A DNA stretch of 64,000 nt from Anaerolineae bacterium (lineage in GTDB: Bacteria > Chloroflexota > Anaerolineae > B4-G1 > SLSP01), in NCBI GenBank assembly GCA_026645815.1, contig JAPKMR010000009.1, forward strand, positions 1 to 64,000. The letters run 5' to 3'. Positions 52,837 through 62,677 of the stretch are shown one piece after another. Within the stretch, counting starts at the first letter, position 1. Each line of letters begins with the position of its first letter. Both the position numbers and the translations under genes were made by a program. Below the pieces are notes generated by a model. It did not search any database and was not told the DNA's origin. It saw only the letters and a list, made by a program, of their open reading frames with translations.

Positions 52837-52865
52837 ATTAGTAATCTATAAAAATAAGCGAAACT

Positions 52866-53318
52866 ATGCCAGACCCTGAAGCCCTGATCGAATTACTGCG
52901 CCAGAGTGGGCGGAAAATCACCCCACAGCGGCGGGCGATTATTGAGTTGCTAGCACATGATACGACCCACCCCACAGCGGAAGACATCTACCAGCGGGCA
53001 GCCGCCATGATGCCCGATATGTCGCGTGCAACGGTCTACAACACGCTGCATGAATTGGTGGCGTTGGGTGGGCTAATTGAAACGCATGAATTCAGCGAGA
53101 GCGGCATACGCTACGATACCAACCTCGGCCCACACCACCATCTCATCTGCACCCACTGCCACGCCCTGGTTGATATCTCCCATAATTTTGCAGAAATCAC
53201 CCTGTCCCTGAGAGAAGCATCTGGATATCAGATCATGCGCCATCAAATCACTTTCTACGGACTTTGTCCTACCTGCCAGGAACGTGAAAAAGAGCAGGCT
53301 ACCCCAGCAAACACATGA
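52866..53318 (+). CDS. perR: Peroxide-responsive repressor PerR (Fur family)
   Basis: The product is 150 residues. The N-terminal winged helix contains RKITPQRRAIIELL and MSRATVYNTLHELV. All regulatory-metal ligands of Bacillus PerR have counterparts one or two residues earlier: His35, Asp84, His90, His92 and Asp103. The Asp at 103, rather than Glu, favours PerR over Fur. Structural zinc is provided by Cys95/Cys98 (CTHC) and Cys134/Cys137 (CPTC). It should repress its own promoter through the box at 52822-52836 and release DNA when the His ligands are oxidised by peroxide. katG lies two genes downstream, which fits the assignment. Confidence 0.92.
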   Translation: MPDPEALIELLRQSGRKITPQRRAIIELLAHDTTHPTAEDIYQRAAAMMPDMSRATVYNTLHELVALGGLIETHEFSESGIRYDTNLGPHHHLICTHCHALVDISHNFAEITLSLREASGYQIMRHQITFYGLCPTCQEREKEQATPANT

Positions 53319-53343
53319 AGTATCGAACCTCGGAGAAAGGGAA

Positions 53344-53781
53344 TTGAGAACCAAAATTGCCACAGCAACCCTGCGCAAATGGCTTCTGATGAGCGCAGGC
53401 GTTCTCGCTATTGGACTCGCAGTTGTCGGCATCTTCATCCCCATCCTCCCCACGACTCCTTTTTTGCTGTTGGCAGCGGGCTGTTTTATGCGCAGTTCAG
53501 AACAGCTGTATGCCTGGCTCATCCACCACAAGTGGTTCGGGGACTACATTCGACACTACCGCGAGTATCGCGCGATACCACTGCAAGCCAAGGCAATTGC
53601 ACTAGGATTGTTATGGGCTGTGATTGGCGCTACGATTATCTTCGCGGTGACACTATGGTGGGTACGCGCCCTGCTCGTTATCGTTGCAGTCGGTGTCACA
53701 CTTCACCTGATACACATCAAAAACCTTACACCTGAAATGCTACATTCCAGTCAAAAATGCTTCGAAGGAGGTGAAATCTAG
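53344..53781 (+). CDS. DUF454 (YbaN-like) small membrane protein
   Basis: The product is about 145 residues from a TTG at 53344 with GGAG eight bases ahead; an ATG at 53284 inside perR would give 165. Recognition rests on GIFIPILPTTPFLLLAAGCFMRSSEQLYAWL and HKWFGDYIRHYREYRAIP, the DUF454 signature. Three or four hydrophobic helices are present, the last two at about 85-130. The family's function is unknown, but it often lies near heme or peroxide genes. Here it is between perR and katG and is probably in the PerR regulon. Confidence 0.85.
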   Translation: MRTKIATATLRKWLLMSAGVLAIGLAVVGIFIPILPTTPFLLLAAGCFMRSSEQLYAWLIHHKWFGDYIRHYREYRAIPLQAKAIALGLLWAVIGATIIFAVTLWWVRALLVIVAVGVTLHLIHIKNLTPEMLHSSQKCFEGGEI

Positions 53782-53912
53782 TATACTCACGCGCGGTTTT
53801 TGGGTATACCACAGCTACTTGAACAAAGCCGGGTCGGGAGTTCCCAAACAGCTAAGGGGATTCTATGTCAATGCTCTTAAAAGCGAAAAATGCGCTCCCA
53901 AACGCCCACTGA

Positions 53913-56165
<2,253 letters not shown>

Positions 56166-56181
56166 GATACGAGGAAAATGA

Positions 56182-56218
56182 ATGCTGCGCGCCGGGGCTC
56201 TGCCTCGGCGCGTAGCAT
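56182..56218 (+). terminator. Strong stem-loop between katG and the convergent glycosylase gene
   Basis: A 17-bp stem with two G-U pairs (56182-56198 with 56202-56218) has a 3-base loop. It begins 17 bases after the katG stop. It probably serves both strands. Confidence 0.75.
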
Positions 56219-56244
56219 CTTTAGGGGAAAGAGTCAGAAAGTGC

Positions 56245-56907
56245 TCAAGAAAGCGCCGCAAATACAGCATCGAACATTTCGAGAGTGAGCCGTCCTGTCT
56301 GAGTGTTCTGCCGACTGGGATGATAAGAAGCGTGTAGTTGAGGCAACCCCTCTCCCAGGTCGTAGCAAGCGCCATGGGCAAAGGGCAGCGCCGGGATCGC
56401 ATGTCCCTCGTCACGCCAGAGGGCAAGCAGCCCATCGAAGGCGATTTTGCCCAATGCGAGCACAACCTGCACGGGCAGCAGAGCCAGCTCGCGCTCCAGG
56501 AAGGGACGGCAGGTCAACAGCTCCTCGCGGGTAGGTTTGTTATCCGGCGGGGCGCAACGCCCCACCGCAGTGATAAAAACATCCTGCAACACCAAACCGT
56601 CATCCGCACGCTCCCAGGTAGGCTGATTGGCAAAGCCCGCACGGTACAGGGCGCCATAGAGGGTCTGACCAGAGCTATCACCGGTGAACATCCGTCCGGT
56701 ACGATTCGAACCGTGCGCACCCGGAGCTAAACCCACAATGACGATGCGAGCGTTCCGGTCGCCAAAACCCGGGACAGGGCGCCCCCAATAATCCCAATTG
56801 CGGTAGGCGCGGCGTTTTGTGCGGGCGACTTCCTCGCGCCAGGCAACAAGGCGCGGGCAAGCGCGGCACTCCATAATCGCGGTATTGAGAGTATCCCAGG
56901 TATCCAA
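56245..56907 (-). CDS. Uracil-DNA glycosylase, family 5-like (UDGb)
   Basis: The start is taken as TTG 56907, five bases after GGAGG; the frame extends to 56919. The product is about 220 residues. Family-5 motifs are VGLAPGAHGSNRTGRMFTGD (motif 1, with Ala rather than the usual Asp/Glu/Asn catalytic residue) and YHPSRQNTQTGRL (motif 2 with H-P-S). Iron-sulfur cysteines are in MECRACPRL, VGRCAPP and LLTCRPF. Such enzymes remove uracil, hypoxanthine and other deaminated bases at the start of base-excision repair. The position beside katG may reflect oxidative-damage repair, but the genes are convergent. Confidence 0.88.
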   Translation of the reverse strand: MDTWDTLNTAIMECRACPRLVAWREEVARTKRRAYRNWDYWGRPVPGFGDRNARIVIVGLAPGAHGSNRTGRMFTGDSSGQTLYGALYRAGFANQPTWERADDGLVLQDVFITAVGRCAPPDNKPTREELLTCRPFLERELALLPVQVVLALGKIAFDGLLALWRDEGHAIPALPFAHGACYDLGEGLPQLHASYHPSRQNTQTGRLTLEMFDAVFAALS

Positions 56908-57033
56908 GAAGACCTCCAAAGAAACAGGAATGGTTCAGGATTGAAGTTTGAAGGCTGATGTCTCTATACAGCCATAGATTACACAGAGATATCCTGAGAA
57001 ACGTCCGCAAATCTTTGCGTATCTGTCGCTTCT

Positions 57034-57189
57034 GGAATTTCGTAGCAAGTCGCTGACCGAAATCGCGCTATGCCCCGCACACTCTCCTGAAGCGCGAGCA
57101 AAGCATTCGTACCAGAGTTGTGTAACAACCCGGTTGCGCAGCGTGTCTTGCAGGGTGCACAGAAGCCCGCTGAACTGCTACGAATGCCC
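57034..57189. mobile_element. 156-bp MITE-like element related to the sigma-factor IS ends
   Basis: The left end GGAATTTCGTAGCAAGT (57034-57050) and the right end AACTGCTACGAATGCCC (57173-57189) are imperfect inverted repeats of the IS type. Internal blocks shared with 36907-37119 include GTCGCTGACC, GCGCGAGCA, CAACCCG and AGAAGCCC. There is no open frame and no clear target duplication. It ends 12 bases from the stop codon of the fusion-protein gene and could supply its 3' end. Confidence 0.6.
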
Positions 57190-57200
57190 CCTATGTACTG

Positions 57201-58505
57201 TTATTTACGTGAGGGAAGTACTGAGGTGGCGACATCACCGCCGAGGAGGGCCATGAGCCGAGCATGGTCACAGTGCGGCAAGCAAAGCGCCGCCCGGTCC
57301 AACCGCCCCCGGCGAATGTAGGCAAGCGTCTCTTCCTCGAGCCAGGGGACACGCACCGGCACACCCTCAAGCAGCACAGTGGTCTCTGTAACGTTTGTAG
57401 TGGGCACCCACCCCTGCCCCTCGCGACGTTCCAGATCACCCATGACCTCGAGCAGAACGTCATCTATCCTGAATTGCCCAAAGTGCGAGCGGTAGATAGG
57501 GCTTTCGGAAAAGGTCACGGGGCGCACAATATACGGCTCAAACAGCGCAGCGATTTTATAAGTACCCGCTGCCGTTGTCTCCAGGTCAAGGTCTTTCACA
57601 TGCACAGGGATGCCGTGCAACGCCACTGAAGTACCGCCCACAACGCGATAGGGGATGCCCTCCGCTTCCAGGCGTGAAACCACCTGGCGCAATACCTCTC
57701 GCCAGCGTGGCTTGCGTGCAATCGCCAACAAATGGTCAGATGCTCCAGTTAGGGTCATCTCGGACGCTACGCGGGCGTTGGTCTCCACCCACTCCGCCCA
57801 GATTTCGCCCTTCATAACGTTTAGAAGCGCTTCATGCCCACTTACCAGACCCTCGACCGCCAAAAGCGCCTCAACCTCCAGATTTGCCGATTGGCATAGG
57901 GGGCGCACCTCATCGGGATGGGCGAAATACGCCGTCCAACCGCCCTCGACTTCGGGGGGGAACTGCCCAGCATCGAGAATGTGGGCGTAAGCCTCACGGT
58001 CCTCGAGCAGTTTTCCAGGATACCGGGCTGCGCAATCCCGATGAGCGGCAAAGCGAGAGATGAAGGCTGCGAAGAGCACGCCACCGGGTTTGAGCACCCG
58101 CGACGCCTCCAACAGCGCCGCGCGGCGCTCACCCTCTTCAAAAAAGTGGTAGAGCGGTCCCATAAGCAGCACGGCATCGAAGGTCGCATCCGCGAAACGC
58201 GAAAGGTCGAGCGCCGTGCCTTCTTCGTAGCCCTCGAGGGTCACACCCGCCGCCATCGCCTTTTCGCGCGCCAAAGCCAGCAGCTCGGCACTGAGATCAA
58301 AAAGGGTGACGGCATAGCCCTGCTGTGCCAGCGCCAGCGCATAACGCCCCGGACCACCGCCACAATCCAAAATGCGCGCGGGGGCTGGCGGCAGATGCTC
58401 TGCGAATGCCCTCAAAGTGACCGCGAATTCCGTGCGGTGGCGGTCCATGCGTTCCCATTCGTAGGCGGAATGGGCGTCATAAAAACGCCGAACGTCCGCT
58501 TCCAT
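57201..58505 (-). CDS. Fusion of a SAM methyltransferase and a nucleotidyltransferase-fold domain
   Basis: The product is 434 residues from the ATG at 58505, which overlaps the upstream stop (TGATG); a GTG at 58508 is possible. The first half (1 to about 265) is a class I methyltransferase: ILDCGGGPGRYALALA (motif I), VTLFDLSAELLALA and FDAVLLMGPLYHFFEEGER. The second half (about 270-430) reads LEAEGIPYRVVGGTSVALHG and VKDLDLETTAAG, the G-[GS]-x(9,13)-D-x-D pattern of minimal nucleotidyltransferases, then DDVLLEVMGDLERR with a possible third acidic residue. Separate proteins of the second type include antibiotic and toxin-antitoxin nucleotidyltransferases. The combined activity is unknown. 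The domains may modify one small molecule or one RNA in two ways. Confidence 0.75.
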   Translation of the reverse strand: MEADVRRFYDAHSAYEWERMDRHRTEFAVTLRAFAEHLPPAPARILDCGGGPGRYALALAQQGYAVTLFDLSAELLALAREKAMAAGVTLEGYEEGTALDLSRFADATFDAVLLMGPLYHFFEEGERRAALLEASRVLKPGGVLFAAFISRFAAHRDCAARYPGKLLEDREAYAHILDAGQFPPEVEGGWTAYFAHPDEVRPLCQSANLEVEALLAVEGLVSGHEALLNVMKGEIWAEWVETNARVASEMTLTGASDHLLAIARKPRWREVLRQVVSRLEAEGIPYRVVGGTSVALHGIPVHVKDLDLETTAAGTYKIAALFEPYIVRPVTFSESPIYRSHFGQFRIDDVLLEVMGDLERREGQGWVPTTNVTETTVLLEGVPVRVPWLEEETLAYIRRGRLDRAALCLPHCDHARLMALLGGDVATSVLPSRK

Positions 58506-59020
58506 CACCAGTGCTCATAATGCACGAGTTCAGACAGGGGCTTACGGTTCTTGGGACCAGGCGCACTCGCCGGGTAGCCCAGTGGGGTGAGAAGAATGGG
58601 TTCGACGCCCTCCGGCAACGCCAGCACCTCGCGCGCCGCCTGGGGGTCGAAAGCTGCAATCCAACAGGTGCCCAAGCCCAACTCAGTTGCAGCAAGGACC
58701 ATGTGATCCATCACAATGGCGGCATCCACCTGAAGATAGGTTTTGCCATCAAAGCGCGTGCGGGACCAACCCGCCGCCTCAACACCGCAGACCGCGAGCA
58801 CCAATGGCGCCCGGGTGAACCATTCGGCGCTATAGATACGCTTCAACTCGGTTTCACGCCCGGCAGTGTGAATGACAATGATATGGATTGGCTGCCTGTT
58901 GGCGGCAGTGGGAGCCAGTCGCCCCGCCTCCAAAACCTGACGCAGTTTAGCTTCATCAATGGGATCTGGCAAATACGCCCGCACGCTGTAGCGGTCCAGA
59001 ATCAATTTAGAAAACGACAT
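58505..59020 (-). CDS. Nitroreductase family flavoprotein
   Basis: The start is ATG 59020, behind AGGAGG. The product is 171 residues, short for the family. FMN-binding signatures are LDRYSVRAYLPDPIDEAKLRQVLEAGRLAPTAANRQP at the N-terminus, and GLGTCWIAAFDP with LTPLGYPA near the end. These enzymes reduce nitro groups, quinones or flavins with NAD(P)H, or act in dehalogenation and cofactor turnover. The gene lies 19 bases after a second, unrelated nitroreductase-type gene and overlaps the methyltransferase fusion, so the three are likely one operon. Confidence 0.85.
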   Translation of the reverse strand: MSFSKLILDRYSVRAYLPDPIDEAKLRQVLEAGRLAPTAANRQPIHIIVIHTAGRETELKRIYSAEWFTRAPLVLAVCGVEAAGWSRTRFDGKTYLQVDAAIVMDHMVLAATELGLGTCWIAAFDPQAAREVLALPEGVEPILLTPLGYPASAPGPKNRKPLSELVHYEHW

Positions 59021-59039
59021 AGGAAACCTCCTCGAAAAG

Positions 59040-59639
59040 TCAGGAATCAGACTGCTGTGTATAGTGATGCCAAAGCCAGGCAGTAGCAAGGATAACCCCC
59101 AGGACCAAGGGCCAAAGCCAGAGCAAGTCGGTCATCAGCGGCGGGGGAGTGAGCTCCTCCGTGGGTTCAAAACGGAACCAGGTGATTCGCTGACGCTTGG
59201 CAACGACGTCCTCGATATCATCAGGGTCAATCGCAAGCGAGCGCAGGTAGGCGCGCAGCATAACGGGATTGCGGTGCATGGCGACAGGGTAGAGGGCACG
59301 AACCTCTTCAGCGCTGGTAATCAGCACCGCGCGCAGGGATTCTGCGCCCTGCCAGGTCTGCGCCGTGATCAGGGGATTTGCCATGATGTTGCGATACCAG
59401 TCAGAGCGCGCACCGTAAGCGCAGGGTACAATCAGTTTGCCACGATGGGTAAAATACTCGGTAACCACACGGCGCGGAAGCCCACTCTTGCGCCCTGTGG
59501 TGGTGATTAAGACAAAGACTTGCCCCAGTATGCGCCCCAGACCCATGCGCCACGCGAGGATGGGGGAACGCATCAATACCCGCATGAGAGTCCCTTGCGG
59601 GTAAGGAAACATCGGTGACGGTTCTGTGTGCCAGTTCAT
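59040..59639 (-). CDS. F420-type nitroreductase family protein (DUF385/Ddn-like) with C-terminal membrane helix
   Basis: The product is 199 residues with a GGAGG ribosome site. The split-barrel domain is shown by LITTTGRKSGLPRRVVTEYF and YGARSDWYRNIMANP, which match the deazaflavin-dependent nitroreductase (Ddn) family. A hydrophobic helix near the C-terminus (LLWLWPLVLGVILATAWLW) should anchor it in the membrane. Ddn relatives use F420H2 to reduce quinones or nitro compounds, and some members use heme or other flavins. No F420 biosynthesis gene is in the window, so the cofactor is inferred from family only. Confidence 0.78.
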   Translation of the reverse strand: MNWHTEPSPMFPYPQGTLMRVLMRSPILAWRMGLGRILGQVFVLITTTGRKSGLPRRVVTEYFTHRGKLIVPCAYGARSDWYRNIMANPLITAQTWQGAESLRAVLITSAEEVRALYPVAMHRNPVMLRAYLRSLAIDPDDIEDVVAKRQRITWFRFEPTEELTPPPLMTDLLWLWPLVLGVILATAWLWHHYTQQSDS

Positions 59640-59692
59640 AGGAACCTCCAGAAAGAAAAGGTGAAAGTCATAAATCTCGCGTCACAAGTCAT

Positions 59693-60766
59693 CTAACTCG
59701 TGACCCCTAGATGTCCTGCGGCAGCTGCGACCGCCTCGTCGCCACGCAACGAGATACAGACCACACCCTGCACAACGCCGGTTTTCTGCGGTACTTCTGC
59801 AGCCTGGAAACGGATGATCTTTCCGAGGCGCGAGATGATCAGGATGTCATCGGCAGGAGCGACCACAGTCAGCCCGGTGAGGCGCTCGGTCTTGAGCGCG
59901 ACCTTGCCGCCCGCGCCGGGCATTTTGTTTGCAGCGAAGCCCTCCATCGCACGCAGGGCGCCTTTGCCATCGGCGCCGAGCAGGAAGATGAGACTGGCAT
60001 CACCGACTGCCGCAACACCCACCGCCACATCGTTACGCTCCAGACGTATGCCTAGCGAACCGCTATCGTGAACACGTTCCTCGGGAAAGCGCGCTGCAAA
60101 TCCCTGTTGCGTGGCGATGAAGAGGTCATCCTTGCCGGAAGTCCAACATGCACCGGCAAGAGCGCCGCCATTCTTCACGTCATGGAAGCGCATACCGGGA
60201 ATCATATGCGGACCGACGAAGCTCGCGCGCACCCGCTGCACCTGCCCTCGTTCGCTAACCAACGCCACCTGCGCGCCCCCCTGGTCTGGGAGCAACGCCA
60301 CCACGCGCTCCTCAGGGCGCAGGGGCACCCACCGGGTGATGGACTGCCCCCGCGCGTGTACCGCAGTCTGCGGCAGTTCCACAACCGGGAAGCGGAAGGC
60401 GCGTCCCTCGCTGGTAAATGCCAATGCCATCTGGGATTCGTCCAGCACGCAGAGCACCGCTGGCAAATCGTCATCGGGCAATTCCAGGTCGAAGATACCC
60501 ATGCCGCTTCGGCGCTGCCGCCCGTAGAGATGGCGGGGCGTGCGCTTGATCAATCCAGCACGGCTGAGGGTGATGACATTGCGCGTGGTAGGCGGTTCGC
60601 TCAGCTCTGGCGGTTCTTCTTCATTCCCCACCGGCGTCACAGTACGCGAGCGTCGCGTCCCTGCCGGCGGCGCTTCAAGCGCCGCTTCAAGCGCCGCCTC
60701 AAGCGCTTCGATATAGGCAAGCACCTCAGGCTCCACACCCGACAAATCAGGACGTTCAAGAACCAT
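59693..60766 (-). CDS. Stand-alone DNA-gyrase-A C-terminal-like beta-propeller protein
   Basis: From the ATG at 60766, with GGGAGGTG upstream, the product is about 357 residues. An N-terminal helix with Glu/Ala repeats (YIEALEAALEAALEAPP) and a Pro/Glu linker (about 35-60) precede six repeats of about 45-50 residues. The repeats resemble GyrA CTD blades: [VI]-x-x-[IV]-[ST]-x-x-G-x-[IV]-x-R. QRRSGMGIFDLE resembles the GyrA box (QRRGGKG). There is no breakage-reunion domain and no catalytic tyrosine. In gyrase this propeller wraps DNA. As a separate protein it may bind DNA alone, or complement a gyrase or topoisomerase IV subunit lacking the domain. Confidence 0.75.
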   Translation of the reverse strand: MVLERPDLSGVEPEVLAYIEALEAALEAALEAPPAGTRRSRTVTPVGNEEEPPELSEPPTTRNVITLSRAGLIKRTPRHLYGRQRRSGMGIFDLELPDDDLPAVLCVLDESQMALAFTSEGRAFRFPVVELPQTAVHARGQSITRWVPLRPEERVVALLPDQGGAQVALVSERGQVQRVRASFVGPHMIPGMRFHDVKNGGALAGACWTSGKDDLFIATQQGFAARFPEERVHDSGSLGIRLERNDVAVGVAAVGDASLIFLLGADGKGALRAMEGFAANKMPGAGGKVALKTERLTGLTVVAPADDILIISRLGKIIRFQAAEVPQKTGVVQGVVCISLRGDEAVAAAAGHLGVTS

Positions 60767-60795
60767 AATCACCTCCCTGTTCAAGATACCTCAGG

Positions 60796-61176
60796 TCATT
60801 GCTGCGATGACTCGGACTCCGGGCGCGTTTCGGGTTTGGGTTGCAGCTCCTGGCGCATCTTCTCAAGCTCTAGTTGCCGGCGTTCCGCCTCCAACACGGC
60901 ATTACGACTTTCCCGCGCCTCCTTGCGCCAAGCCAGCGCCGTAGTGGAAACAAAGCCTAACGCCGAGATCACTGTCGAAGCAACAGAGATGATCAGAGCA
61001 ATCCGCTCAGCAGCAGGCAGAGGCTGCACAGGAACAGGCGTCTCACCGGGTTGCGCTATCGAGCCGGTGAATCGCGGTTGGCTCAATCGAAGAAGTACCC
61101 CACCCAGAATCAACCCCAGCACCCCTAAAAGCAGCAAAAAGAGCCGCTGCCATTTGCGCCATTGGATAGTTGTCAT
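60796..61176 (-). CDS. Small membrane protein with a cytoplasmic coiled coil, function unknown
   Basis: The product is 126 residues with GGGAGG ahead of the start. Two hydrophobic helices (about 12-30 and 58-82) are separated by a Pro-rich loop (GETPVPVQPLPAA). The C-terminal 45 residues are charged and helical (RKEARESRNAVLEAERRQLELEKMRQEL) and form a probable coiled coil. It is 29 bases upstream of the gyrase-CTD-like gene, probably co-transcribed. No family was recognised. Confidence 0.55.
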   Translation of the reverse strand: MTTIQWRKWQRLFLLLLGVLGLILGGVLLRLSQPRFTGSIAQPGETPVPVQPLPAAERIALIISVASTVISALGFVSTTALAWRKEARESRNAVLEAERRQLELEKMRQELQPKPETRPESESSQQ

Positions 61177-61262
61177 TTTGCTGCCTCCCGATCGCGTGAA
61201 AAGTTACCACCCAAGATGAAATAGTAATCCTATTGTAATAGCAGACGGAAAGGATGGCAATT

Positions 61263-61274
61263 GAACTCAAGTTC
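61263..61274. promoter_or_regulatory. GAAC-N4-GTTC palindrome beside the restriction-modification promoter
   Basis: GAACTCAAGTTC, flanked by T and A to extend the inverted repeat to 6-bp arms, ends two bases before the -35. The pattern equals the Gram-positive LexA core GAAC-N4-GTTC. It could equally be a site for another dimeric repressor. Confidence 0.4.
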
Positions 61275-61276
61275 AT

Positions 61277-61305
61277 TTCACAGAGCACCGAAAAACAAGT
61301 ATAAT
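61277..61305 (+). promoter_or_regulatory. Promoter of the restriction-modification operon
   Basis: TTCACA (61277-61282) and TATAAT (61300-61305) are separated by 17 bases. They lie 22 bases ahead of the methyltransferase start. Confidence 0.65.
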
Positions 61306-61327
61306 GCATCACATAGAGGTGAGAACC

Positions 61328-62668
61328 ATGACACAACTCGAGCTGGACATCATCACAGCAAAACAGGAAATTGACTCTCTACTGCCATTTTCATATCCTG
61401 ATCGCTTGGCAGCCTTACTCGCCAGCGATCTGGACTTCCACGGAAGAAACAGCGCTTATGCCTCGCACAATTACCATGCTTTTCCAGCAAAGTTCCCGCC
61501 TCAATTACCACGTCTGTTCATTGAAAATCTAACCTTGCCTGGAGATGTCGTGCTGGATCCTATGGTAGGATCTGGTACAACGGTCGTAGAAGCATTTTTG
61601 ACTGGAAGACATGGTGTCGGCATTGATCTCGATCCCCTTGCCTTGCGACTAGGGCGAGTCAAAACTACACCGATCCATATTGAAGCAACCGCTGAAGCAG
61701 GCTTTGCTGTGCTCAGAAAGGCTCAAGAACTCTGTCAAAAACAGATAGATGAGTTACAGAAACAGCTCGACCAGCGCTTTGAATCTACAGAACGTGCCTT
61801 CATAGATTATTGGTTCCTGCCCGCAACACAATGCGAGCTTTTAGCCCTGCTATCCCAAATCGAGATTGTTGAAGACACCGAAATTAGGGCATTCTTGGAG
61901 TTAGTCTTTTCAGCTATCATCATCACCAAATCAGGAGGCGTGTCGCTTGCACGAGACCTGGCACACACTCGCCCACATCGTGTGCTGGACAAGCAACCCC
62001 GTTCCGCGTTGGTGGAGTTCTCCAAACGACTCAAGAAGAACCTGGAAAGCGCTACAGAATTGTCGTTTGACCTGAGTGCGCCGGATTTCATGCATGGGAA
62101 TGCGATGGCGTTACCACTCCAAGACGACACTGTAGATCTGATTGTGACATCGCCTCCATATGCATCCAATGCTATTGATTACATGCGTGCGCATAAATTT
62201 TCCCTTGTTTGGTTTGGGCGCAAGCTACAACAGCTAAGTGACCTGCGCGGTAAATACATTGGTCATGATGCTACCCAAGGATTTGACCTGCTCACACTCC
62301 CACCATCAGTCCAGGTGATTGTTGATGCCGTCGCACAGACGGATGGCAAAAAGGCCCAAACACTTCACCGCTACTACTCCGAAGCCACCTGTTTCCTGAC
62401 CGAAATGTTAAGGGTGCTCAAACCTGGACGAGCAGCTATCGTGGTCGTGGGTTCATCCATCATGCGCGGCATTGACACTCAGACTGGTCATTGCCTTGCT
62501 GAGATAGGCAAAAACATCGGCTTTGCCGATGCGACAATCGCAATACGCCATCTGGATCGAGACAAGCGGATGATGCCCGCGCGCAGCAAAGGCAAAGCTG
62601 CCACCTCACTCATCGAAGCACGTATGCACGAAGAATACATCCTCGCTTTTCTTAAGAATGAAAGGTAA
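61328..62668 (+). CDS. DNA amino-methyltransferase (N4-cytosine type) of a type II R-M system
   Basis: The start is ATG 61328 (AGAGGTGAG upstream), giving 446 residues. Motif I-type DPMVGSGTTVVEAF (about 77-90) precedes motif IV TSPPY (274-278). The T-S-P-P-Y form and the S-P-P signature favour N4-cytosine methylation over N6-adenine. A variable segment of about 190 residues between them should contain target recognition. The endonuclease gene follows nine bases after the stop. The partner is NgoMIV-like, whose native methylase makes 5-methylcytosine, so this is a different protective chemistry. If they are partners, it should modify a cytosine of the endonuclease's CCGG-containing site. Confidence 0.87.
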   Translation: MTQLELDIITAKQEIDSLLPFSYPDRLAALLASDLDFHGRNSAYASHNYHAFPAKFPPQLPRLFIENLTLPGDVVLDPMVGSGTTVVEAFLTGRHGVGIDLDPLALRLGRVKTTPIHIEATAEAGFAVLRKAQELCQKQIDELQKQLDQRFESTERAFIDYWFLPATQCELLALLSQIEIVEDTEIRAFLELVFSAIIITKSGGVSLARDLAHTRPHRVLDKQPRSALVEFSKRLKKNLESATELSFDLSAPDFMHGNAMALPLQDDTVDLIVTSPPYASNAIDYMRAHKFSLVWFGRKLQQLSDLRGKYIGHDATQGFDLLTLPPSVQVIVDAVAQTDGKKAQTLHRYYSEATCFLTEMLRVLKPGRAAIVVVGSSIMRGIDTQTGHCLAEIGKNIGFADATIAIRHLDRDKRMMPARSKGKAATSLIEARMHEEYILAFLKNER

Positions 62669-62677
62669 AGGGTAAGG

